From Nitrospina sp. (GTDB lineage Bacteria; Nitrospinota; Nitrospinia; Nitrospinales; VA-1), in the NCBI GenBank assembly GCA_018665625.1, contig JABJCF010000373.1, positions 1 through 9,511 of the forward strand: a stretch of DNA of 9,511 nucleotides, in the 5' to 3' direction. Each line of letters opens with the position of its first letter. The stretch's first letter is position 1. This document shows, in pieces, positions 1-6,505 of this stretch. A model generated the notes under the pieces. It made no database searches and was not told the DNA's origin. It saw only the letters and a program-made list of their open reading frames with translations. The position numbers were made by a program, and so were the translations under genes.

Positions 1-1451
1 AAGAAAAAATTACTGAAAAAGAAAACCTCGTTTACGAATCCTGGAAAAAATGCCTGGACCAGTTGTCTTCATTGAATCACATCACAGGCTTGGTATCGCG
101 GGGCACAGCCATCGAAATTTTATCCAGCATCGCAGAAACCTTTTTATTCCCGGAAAAAAACCGGGATCATTTCATACAAGTAATTCAGCTTTCTGAGGCC
201 GCAGGAATGAATTTCGATTATACATGGGTCATGGGCTGTCATTCTGAGGCTTTGCCACCCTCACCCGAGCCCAACTCATTCATCCCACCTACACTCAGAA
301 GAAAGCATGAACTGCCGCGTTGCAATTCCAAATGGGAACTTGAAAATTGCGAGATTCTACTGCAAGAAATTTTGCAGTCCTCTGAAGAGATTATTTTTAG
401 TTACCCCTCGCAAGATGGCGAAACTGACCTGGAACCAAGCACCCTGCTAAAAGCCTTTCCACAAGCGGAAGGCCTTGTTCTTCCCTCTTCCAAAGTTAAA
501 GATCAAATTTGCAACTTTACTGCACTGGAATCTTTTGAAGAAGAACCGTTTCTGCATTTAAGTGAAGCTGAAAAAAACCGATTTGAATTGGGCCAAAAAA
601 GTGGGGGAACTAATTTACTTAAGTTGCAGGCAAATTGTCCCTTCAGTGCATTCACTCGTTATCGACTTCATGCAAGAGACAACGACATCCCGGATACTGA
701 TTTTGACCCTCTGGTTCGAGGCCAATTGACCCACAGAATTTTGGAAATCTTCTGGATAAAAACAAAAACAAAAATTCGCCTGGAAAATTTGCACAAATCC
801 GAGCAGCTCGAGCGCGAAATTCAAAAATGCGTTCATCAGGCAGCTCAGGAACTTTCTGAAAACCTTTCTGAACAACCAGAATTTTTGAAAATGGAAGAAT
901 CCAGGAGTTTAACCCTGGTTAAGGAATGGTTAATTAATTTTGACATGCTGCGGGACGATTTTACCGTGCTCAAGTCTGAAGAAAATAAAACAGCTCGAAT
1001 TAAAGCACTGACTCTGAATTTGCAGATTGACCGCATTGACCAAACACAAAATAACAAGCAGGTCTTGATCGATTACAAAACAGGAGAGGCGAAAACCAGC
1101 GAATGGCTGGGCGTTAGAGTTTTATCACCACAACTGCCACTTTACGCAACCCATCTTTCTCCATCTGCGGTCGCTTTTGCTCAGATAAAAAGGGGATCAA
1201 TGAAATTCCGAGGAGTTAAAGACCCTTCTTTAAATTTCCCCGGCCTTAAAGTATTTTCATATCAAAAACATATTGAAAGCTCTGAGTGGAGTGATTTGCA
1301 AGATTTTTGGAAGGAGAAAATTGAAGCACTTGTCGATGAGTTTTTACAAGGTTTCATCTCCATTGATCCGGCACAAAATAAGACAACCTGCCAAAACTGT
1401 GATTTCGGAAGTTTTTGTCGAATAGGAACTATTGAAGCGGATGAGCCATGA
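1..1451 (+). CDS. AddB-like PD-(D/E)XK nuclease, C-terminal part (5' end outside window)
   Basis: The reading frame (first whole codon at 3) is open from the window edge, so the TTG at 63 is not a real start and the N-terminus is missing. Seen, numbering from that TTG: a UvrD-C-like stretch around 40-120 (AAGMNFDYTWVMG, then SYPSQDGETDLEPS); a Cys in ANCPF (C192, base 636); H224 in GQLTHRILEIFW; D323/D326 in IDRID; D337 and K339 in IDYKTG; and a C-terminal C-x2-C-x5-C (C443, C446, C452). One distant Cys plus C-x2-C-x5-C is the arrangement that binds a 4Fe-4S cluster in AddB. H, D and D-x-K are the RecB-family nuclease residues, all present. The family cuts one strand while the AddAB complex unwinds broken DNA ends in the cytoplasm. 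It may belong to the 'probable DNA repair protein' subfamily found beside UvrD helicases rather than classical AddB. Its last codons overlap addA, so the two are probably translationally coupled. Confidence 0.9.
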   Translation, partial: EKITEKENLVYESWKKCLDQLSSLNHITGLVSRGTAIEILSSIAETFLFPEKNRDHFIQVIQLSEAAGMNFDYTWVMGCHSEALPPSPEPNSFIPPTLRRKHELPRCNSKWELENCEILLQEILQSSEEIIFSYPSQDGETDLEPSTLLKAFPQAEGLVLPSSKVKDQICNFTALESFEEEPFLHLSEAEKNRFELGQKSGGTNLLKLQANCPFSAFTRYRLHARDNDIPDTDFDPLVRGQLTHRILEIFWIKTKTKIRLENLHKSEQLEREIQKCVHQAAQELSENLSEQPEFLKMEESRSLTLVKEWLINFDMLRDDFTVLKSEENKTARIKALTLNLQIDRIDQTQNNKQVLIDYKTGEAKTSEWLGVRVLSPQLPLYATHLSPSAVAFAQIKRGSMKFRGVKDPSLNFPGLKVFSYQKHIESSEWSDLQDFWKEKIEALVDEFLQGFISIDPAQNKTTCQNCDFGSFCRIGTIEADEP

Positions 1452-4400
1452 AACCCACTGACCTTTCTGTTCGAGAGCAGGCACTAGATCCGACACGATC
1501 TTTTATTGTTCAAGCACCTGCGGGTTCTGGAAAAACAGAACTTTTAATACAACGTTACCTCAAACTTCTCGGGGGTGTAAGTCAACCCGAAGAAATTCTG
1601 GCAATGACATTCACTCGTAAGGCATCGGGTGAAATGAAATCGCGTATTTTCTCCGCTCTCAAAGGAGCAGAAGGAGATTGCCCCCCCGATTCCGAGCATC
1701 AACAAAAAACCTGGGATCTGGCGCGAATCGCTTTGGAAAGAAATCAAAAATTTGGCTGGAGGCTCCTGGACAATCCTGCTCGTCTTAGAGTTGTCACTAT
1801 CGATTCCTTCTGCACTTTTCTAACAAAGCGGACCCCGTTACTGTCAAAACTAGGTGGCCCAACAGAAATTCAGGAAAACATTGAGGACCTCTATTTACAG
1901 GCGGCAAAGAAAACGCTTTCAAGAATTGAAAACAACCAAGACACTTATGCCGAACTCATCCGAACTCTGTTGCGGCACCTGGACAATGACAAAAGCGCTT
2001 TCTTGTTACGAATCGTGCAATTACTAAAACTACGCGATCAATGGATGATTTCATTTTTTGATAAATATGAAAATATAAAAGAGCACCTACTAAATGATAA
2101 GCACCGACAAAAGCTGGCCGGAATATTTTCACAGTTAGTAGAAAAGCAATTGAATGAAACATTCAGGTTATTTCAGACTCAGCTACAACAAGATATTGTT
2201 GTATTCGCCACATTTGCAGGATCAAACCTGACAGAAGTAGACTCCCCCATCGCTTCCTTGAACAAGCTAAGCGCCTTCCCATTGCCCAAAGCCAACGCTC
2301 TTGGCCTTTGGAAAGGCATTGCTAACCTTCTTTTAACAAACGAAGGAGAGTTGAGGAAAACGGTCAATAAAAACTCCGGGTTTCCTGCGGACAAAACTGC
2401 GCTGTCGATTGGAATGAAGAAAAATTTCCTTCAGCTCCTGGAGGTCCTTAAAGAATTTCCCGCTTTAATCCATTCTCTGGCGAAAATCAGTTCCTTGCCT
2501 GAACCGCATTTTTCGGACCATGAATGGAATATTCTGCGAACAACCATTCGACTATTACCCGAGATAGATTTACAACTAAGAAATCTACTACAGGAGAAAC
2601 AACTGACCGATTTCAGTGAGATTTCATTGGCCGCCTTAAAAGCCTTTGGCAGTGACATGAACCCCACCGAGTTGGGAAAATATCTCGATGACAAAATTCA
2701 GCATATTCTGGTGGATGAATATCAGGACACCTCTTACAAACAAGAAGAATTATTAAAAAAACTTACCGCAGGATGGGAACCGGGAAAAGGGCAAACTCTT
2801 TTTATTGTGGGCGACCCCAAACAATCGATTTACCGTTTCAGGGATGCCGAGGTGGGATTGTTCCTTAAAACTCAGAAAGAAGGGATCGGCAGCCTTAAAC
2901 TAGAAAATCTTTCTCTTGAATCCAATTTCCGCTCACAGGAAAAACTCGTCACCTGGGTCAATCAATGTTTCCAGAAAATTTTCCCTGTTGATAATGACCC
3001 TAATTCAGGGGCCATTGAATTTTCAAAATCCACAGCCGTCCTTAGTGAAGAACCCTATGACGGGGTCGTCCTTCATCCGTTGAATCCAGAATCAGATACC
3101 CGCAATACCGCAAAAGAGGAAGCCACAGAAGTTTCCCAATTGATCCAGTCCCTTCGTGTTAATTCACCCAAAGCATCCATTGCGATCCTGGTCCGTAGTC
3201 GAACGCATTTGCGAGAAATTATACGCGAATTAGAATCTGATCATGTCGCATTTAAAGCCGAATCTATTTATTCCCTTGCTGACCGTCCTGCCATCATTGA
3301 CCTTCTATCACTGATGCGAGCCCTTCTTTCTCCTCTCGACCGGATTGCATGGCTTTCCATTTTGCGTGCGCCCTGGGCAGGGCTTTCCCTGCAGGATATT
3401 CACAGGTTATGCGAAAAGGATTCCTCTGTATGGGATCGATTGAATGATGAAAAAAATATTTTCACACTTTCAGAAGAAGGACAAAAACAAGTCAGGAGAA
3501 TCATTTCTGTCCTACAGCCAAGCTTAAACTCCTTACCTTCGAATAATTTTCGCGATCTTCTGGAAAACTGCTGGGTGCAGTTAGGCGGCCCCGCATGCCT
3601 TGAAAATACCCCGCCCCGCGACATCGAAACCTTTTTTGATGAAGTAGAACGGATCATGGAAAAGGGAGAGTTAAGCAAAATTGAGCATTTCAATCAGGTC
3701 ATAGAGAATTTACACGCCAGCCCTCTTACACCTGATGAAAATGCCATTCAAATAATGACAATGCACAAAGCCAAAGGCCTGGAATTTGATTATGTGATTT
3801 TGCCTGGACTTGGAAAGCGGCCAAAATCCGCAAACAAAAGATTGGTTTTCTGGATGCCGTTTGGTGATGAATTACTCCTGGCCCCGATTGAGGAAAAAGG
3901 GGACAAAGCCGCACCGCTGTATAATTTTCTCGCCGAGCTAGACAAGGAAAAGGATGAGCATGAAATGTTGCGCCTCCTTTATGTGGCAGCTACCAGAGCA
4001 AAAAAGCAGCTCCACCTCTTTGGAAAAGCAAAAATCAAAGATGATGAAATAAACCCCGAATCCAATTCATTACTTGAAAGTCTATGGCCATTTATCAGTG
4101 AACACTGGGAACCGACAACTTTTATCCGTCCATCAGAACAAGAAACAGGAACTGTTCAGGGTAATATAATTCTCAAACGACTTCCTGCTGATTTCAAACC
4201 TCCAGAACCTTTTCCGGCAATTGACAACCAACGGCTCGGAGAAATTGAAGAGGAAAAAGAAGTCAGCCCATTTCTTTGGGCCGGCAATGCAGCTCGCTGC
4301 CTTGGTAATGTATTGCACCGAATTCTCCAAACTATCGCAGAAGAGGGTTTAGAAAATTGGCCATTTGAAAGAATAGAGAAAATGGAACCACAAATTAAAT

Positions 4401-4801
4401 CCGCTCTATTGGGTGAAGGACTTCCCTTTGAGCAAACCAATAACACCTTGGCCCTTGCACTGAAAGGATTAAGCAATACCCTAAAGGATGCAAAAGGGCG
4501 TTGGATTCTTACCAACCATGAAGATAGCCATTCGGAGTATCCCTTAACTCAGTTATCAGAAAATCGATTTACCCGGAATATAATAGACCGTACCTTTGTT
4601 GAAAATGGTATCCGATGGATTATCGATTATAAGACAGGACGTCACGAAGGAGAGAATCTTGCAAATTTCATAGAAAACGAAGTAACGCGTTATGGGCCTC
4701 AACTTAATCGCTATGAATATCTACTAAAAGAATATGGAGAAATTCATCCCATTAAAAAAGCGCTTTATTTTCCGATGCTTCAAATCTGGAAAGAAATCTA
4801 A
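1448..4801 (+). CDS. addA: AddA-like ATP-dependent helicase/nuclease (UvrD superfamily 1)
   Basis: 1117 residues, a usual length for AddA. The ATG shares ATGA with the stop of the preceding nuclease gene; a GGATGAG just upstream (1439-1445) could serve as ribosome site. Helicase motifs in order: Walker A APAGSGKT (23-30), motif Ia TFTRKA, TIDSFC, Walker B VDEYQD (422-427), motif III GDPKQSIYRF (455-464), motif IV SNFRSQ, motif V MTMHKAKGLEFDYV (from about 770), motif VI LYVAATRA (844-851). The C-terminal RecB-like nuclease has H957 (GNVLHRIL), D1047 (IIDRTF), D1060 and K1062 (IDYKTG), then YGPQLNRYEYLL, so all catalytic positions are present. Known family role: ATP-driven 3'-5' unwinding of double-strand break ends and strand cleavage, producing a 3' tail for RecA. 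With the upstream partner both subunits carry a nuclease, as in AddAB and unlike RecBCD. I see no frameshift. The assignment to AddA rather than another UvrD/RecB-type helicase rests on the partner and the C-terminal nuclease. Confidence 0.93.
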   Translation: MKPTDLSVREQALDPTRSFIVQAPAGSGKTELLIQRYLKLLGGVSQPEEILAMTFTRKASGEMKSRIFSALKGAEGDCPPDSEHQQKTWDLARIALERNQKFGWRLLDNPARLRVVTIDSFCTFLTKRTPLLSKLGGPTEIQENIEDLYLQAAKKTLSRIENNQDTYAELIRTLLRHLDNDKSAFLLRIVQLLKLRDQWMISFFDKYENIKEHLLNDKHRQKLAGIFSQLVEKQLNETFRLFQTQLQQDIVVFATFAGSNLTEVDSPIASLNKLSAFPLPKANALGLWKGIANLLLTNEGELRKTVNKNSGFPADKTALSIGMKKNFLQLLEVLKEFPALIHSLAKISSLPEPHFSDHEWNILRTTIRLLPEIDLQLRNLLQEKQLTDFSEISLAALKAFGSDMNPTELGKYLDDKIQHILVDEYQDTSYKQEELLKKLTAGWEPGKGQTLFIVGDPKQSIYRFRDAEVGLFLKTQKEGIGSLKLENLSLESNFRSQEKLVTWVNQCFQKIFPVDNDPNSGAIEFSKSTAVLSEEPYDGVVLHPLNPESDTRNTAKEEATEVSQLIQSLRVNSPKASIAILVRSRTHLREIIRELESDHVAFKAESIYSLADRPAIIDLLSLMRALLSPLDRIAWLSILRAPWAGLSLQDIHRLCEKDSSVWDRLNDEKNIFTLSEEGQKQVRRIISVLQPSLNSLPSNNFRDLLENCWVQLGGPACLENTPPRDIETFFDEVERIMEKGELSKIEHFNQVIENLHASPLTPDENAIQIMTMHKAKGLEFDYVILPGLGKRPKSANKRLVFWMPFGDELLLAPIEEKGDKAAPLYNFLAELDKEKDEHEMLRLLYVAATRAKKQLHLFGKAKIKDDEINPESNSLLESLWPFISEHWEPTTFIRPSEQETGTVQGNIILKRLPADFKPPEPFPAIDNQRLGEIEEEKEVSPFLWAGNAARCLGNVLHRILQTIAEEGLENWPFERIEKMEPQIKSALLGEGLPFEQTNNTLALALKGLSNTLKDAKGRWILTNHEDSHSEYPLTQLSENRFTRNIIDRTFVENGIRWIIDYKTGRHEGENLANFIENEVTRYGPQLNRYEYLLKEYGEIHPIKKALYFPMLQIWKEI

Positions 4802-4853
4802 TTTTTATTTAAAACAAACTTATAAGTGGCAATGACCCGCAGATGAAGTTTCT

Positions 4854-6011
4854 TTAATTTTTTACTTCAAGGCTTTTCTCTGTTGGCAATTCAATACTAA
4901 AACAGCTTCCTTCCCCTAGTACACTCTCCACCTTGATAGAACCATTCATCATGTTAGCCAATCCTTTGGCGATATTCAAGCCAATCCCTGTCCCTTCAGC
5001 TAGAGTGGACTCATTTCCCAGTCGGCAAAATGATTCAAATATGTCATCAATTTTATCTTGAGAAATACCAACACCAGTATCTTTGACCTTAATACAGATT
5101 GTGTTCTTAGAGGTTTTCTCACATTCAAAGATAATAGAGCCATCAATCTTGTTATATTTGATAGCATTTCCAATCAAATTCAAAAGAATTTGCCTCAAAC
5201 GTTTAATATCAACCCAAGCAAAAATATCTGAGCCAGAAGTTAATTTATTTATAATTTTTACATTCTTTTCATCAGCCAAAGGTTTAACAATCGCTACCAA
5301 TTCATCAAGAAGAATCTTTACGTTGACTTCCTTCGGAGAAATAGTCACTAGCCCAGATTCAACATGAGACAGATCAAGCAACTCATTAATAAGATTAAGA
5401 AGGTGACTCCCTGCCTTTAAAATATAATCAACATTATTTTTTTGGCTATCTGTTAATGGTTCTTCAAAATTAATTTTTAACACTTGCGCAAAACCAAGAA
5501 TAGAGTTCATGGGAGTCCTTAGCTCATGACTAATTCTAGCTAAAAACTCTGTCTTTGCCTTGTTGGCCCTCTCCGCTTCTTCTTTAGCCTCAATCAATTT
5601 TATTTCTGCCAGCTTTTTTTGTTGCAGGGTTTCCCATTCGCGTAAAACCATTTTTACAATGGTAGGAACAAAAGCCAAAGTTTTTTCAGATTTGACCAGA
5701 TAATCAAATGCTCCTGCCTTAATGGCTTCAACGGCTTTTTTTTCATCTCCCTGCCCAGACATAACGATTAATGGATATTCGTGACTATTCTTTTCAGAGG
5801 CCAACAATTCCATACCGTTACCATCGGGTAAATATAAATCTGTAATAACTATATGAGGAGCTGCCTCTGAAAGAAATGCCTTGGCTTCAAAAATACTTGA
5901 AGCCACAAAAAAGTTAGGTTCTTCCAGGTTTTTTCTGAATGCTCTACGTACCGCATCAACATCCGTTTCATCGTCTTCAACTAAAAGAATATGCAGTTTT
6001 TCAAGTTTCAT
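4854..6011 (-). CDS. Receiver-domain histidine kinase (REC-HisKA-HATPase), soluble
   Basis: 385 residues. REC domain 6-125: acidic pair D13/D14, phosphoacceptor D58 (VITDLYLPDG), S85 and K107. A helical, charged linker (about 120-155, KLAEIKLIEAKEEAERANKA) looks like a signalling coiled coil. HisKA follows with H162 in FLARISHELRTP, then HATPase_c: N box around N278/N282 (RQILLNLIGNAIKYN), G1 DTGVG (311-315), G2 GTGIG (340-344). All catalytic residues are present, so it should autophosphorylate. There is no signal peptide, membrane segment, PAS or GAF domain; the N-terminal receiver is the only apparent input. It is therefore probably switched by phosphate from another kinase, in a phosphorelay. 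No cognate response regulator lies next to it. Start: an in-frame stop lies three codons upstream and the receiver's first strand begins at residue 6, so this ATG is the only reasonable choice, yet it has no Shine-Dalgarno. It is convergent with addA (52-base gap) and divergent from the CBS gene. Confidence 0.92.
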   Translation of the reverse strand: MKLEKLHILLVEDDETDVDAVRRAFRKNLEEPNFFVASSIFEAKAFLSEAAPHIVITDLYLPDGNGMELLASEKNSHEYPLIVMSGQGDEKKAVEAIKAGAFDYLVKSEKTLAFVPTIVKMVLREWETLQQKKLAEIKLIEAKEEAERANKAKTEFLARISHELRTPMNSILGFAQVLKINFEEPLTDSQKNNVDYILKAGSHLLNLINELLDLSHVESGLVTISPKEVNVKILLDELVAIVKPLADEKNVKIINKLTSGSDIFAWVDIKRLRQILLNLIGNAIKYNKIDGSIIFECEKTSKNTICIKVKDTGVGISQDKIDDIFESFCRLGNESTLAEGTGIGLNIAKGLANMMNGSIKVESVLGEGSCFSIELPTEKSLEVKN

Positions 6012-6077
6012 AAGAAATTAAATATGCGTTTAAAATAAAGCAATACAACAATGATTAAGGCTTTTAATTTATAGGCA

Positions 6078-6110
6078 ACCGTAAAGTAAACACCCAAGTA
6101 TACCGTAAAG
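6078..6110. repeat. Direct repeat ACCGTAAAG x2, 24-base period
   Basis: ACCGTAAAG occurs at 6078-6086 and again at 6102-6110. The shorter core CGTAAA occurs a third time at 6152-6157, exactly 48 bases (two periods) after the second. All are upstream of the minus-strand kinase gene. Direct repeats in such a place can be binding sites for a DNA-binding response regulator. That is inference; the spacing could be chance in AT-rich DNA. Confidence 0.35.
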
Positions 6111-6131
6111 AAACTAGCATAAAAGTATGAA

Positions 6132-6159
6132 TTGCAACTCTAGTCTAAAATCGTAAATA
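6132..6159 (+). promoter_or_regulatory. Weak sigma70-like promoter candidate
   Basis: TTGCAA (6132-6137), a 16-base spacer and TAAATA (6154-6159) resemble -35 and -10 elements. A transcript from here would start near 6166, about 50 bases before the candidate small gene at 6218. The match is modest and the region is AT-rich, so chance occurrence is quite possible. Confidence 0.22.
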
Positions 6160-6203
6160 TGCATTGGACTGAGTAGGACATTTTTTTGGATTTTTTTCAA
6201 CTC

Positions 6204-6209
6204 AAGGAG
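6204..6209 (+). promoter_or_regulatory. Shine-Dalgarno AAGGAG for candidate small gene
   Basis: AAGGAG is a near-perfect anti-16S match and sits 8 bases before the ATG at 6218. It is the best ribosome-binding site in this half of the window, and better than those of several larger genes nearby. It is the main reason to take the short frame behind it seriously. Confidence 0.45.
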
Positions 6210-6217
6210 AGCTTGAT

Positions 6218-6319
6218 ATGATTCAAACGAACTCACATTTGTATTTCATAGTAAGACTCAAGATCAATCAAATGAAATTACGTTTCTGGTGGGAACATCT
6301 CAAAAAAATAACCCTATGA
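6218..6319 (+). CDS. Candidate small protein or leader peptide, 33 aa
   Basis: An ATG-to-TGA frame of 33 codons, lying entirely inside the divergent intergenic region, behind AAGGAG at 8-base spacing. The product begins MIQTNSHLYFIVRLKINQ and ends KLRFWWEHLKKITL. It is basic and mixes hydrophobic/aromatic and Lys/Arg/His residues, so the C-terminal half could form an amphipathic helix. It has no clear membrane span or signal peptide, and I recognise no family. It could be a real small protein, a leader peptide for the CBS gene 186 bases downstream, or a chance frame. Support is only the ribosome site and position; coding bias cannot be judged at this length. Confidence 0.35.
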   Translation: MIQTNSHLYFIVRLKINQMKLRFWWEHLKKITL

Positions 6320-6482
6320 CCATTTGATTAAGCACTAATCCACCCAGAAATTCACAGGTTTTATTCCAAATACCCGAATAGCAAACTTTTCCTATTCACT
6401 AATCTCTCTTCGCTATATTTTTCCAACCTTGTATTTTTATTCATCATTAGTTAATCTTAAGAGGTGTTGGTTCTAATCTTTA

Positions 6483-6496
6483 TTTACACCTGTTAA
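6483..6496. promoter_or_regulatory. Operator-like dyad overlapping the CBS gene ribosome site
   Basis: The bases TTTACACCTGTTAA form an imperfect dyad (TT-n-ACA-CC-TGT-n-AA). The same ACACCT also pairs with AGGTGT at 6462-6467, giving a possible 6-base stem with an 18-base loop. Both lie immediately in front of the Shine-Dalgarno AAGGAA (6495-6500). A repressor site or a weak 5' leader hairpin is conceivable; neither is demonstrated. Confidence 0.22.
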
Positions 6497-6500
6497 GGAA
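6495..6500 (+). promoter_or_regulatory. Shine-Dalgarno AAGGAA of the CBS gene
   Basis: AAGGAA lies 5 bases before the ATG at 6506 and fixes that ATG as the start. The first CBS domain begins within a few residues of it, which agrees. Confidence 0.6.
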
Positions 6501-6505
6501 ACATA

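Larger units (their letters stand above)
6012..6505. other. 494-base divergent intergenic region
   Basis: This region separates the receiver-kinase gene (leftwards) from the CBS-protein gene (rightwards), so it must hold at least two promoters. It is AT-rich, with a run of two T-tracts at 6180-6198. Contents I can point to are three CGTAAA copies at 24- and 48-base spacing, a promoter-like pair at 6132-6159, a possible 33-codon gene at 6218-6319, and a dyad at 6483-6496 overlapping the ribosome site of the CBS gene. Bases 6320-6460 show nothing I can name. No tRNA-like fold, riboswitch core or terminator hairpin with a T-run was seen. Confidence 0.6.

Noticed and set aside
63..65. TTG as the start of the AddB-like gene
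   Set aside because: The frame is open upstream to the window edge, the upstream codons read as ordinary protein (EKITEKENLVYESWKK), and the family is much longer than 462 residues.
4156..4515. A 119-codon minus-strand frame inside addA
   Set aside because: It lies opposite the conserved nuclease-domain region of addA and has no domain or start signal of its own.
4844..4869. Inverted repeat TGAAGT...ACTTCA at the convergent addA/kinase junction, as a terminator
   Set aside because: The stem is six A/T-rich pairs with a 14-base loop and overlaps the kinase stop; no GC-rich stem with an adjacent T-run. The nearby ACTTATAAGT palindrome (4818-4827) is equally weak.
5083..5367. A 94-codon plus-strand frame inside the receiver-kinase gene
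   Set aside because: It is antisense to the HATPase and HisKA region, whose motifs are fully intact; no ribosome site and no recognisable product.
6180..6198. Paired T-tracts as a rho-independent terminator
   Set aside because: No stable hairpin precedes them on the plus strand, and the flanking genes are divergent, so no transcript needs to end here.
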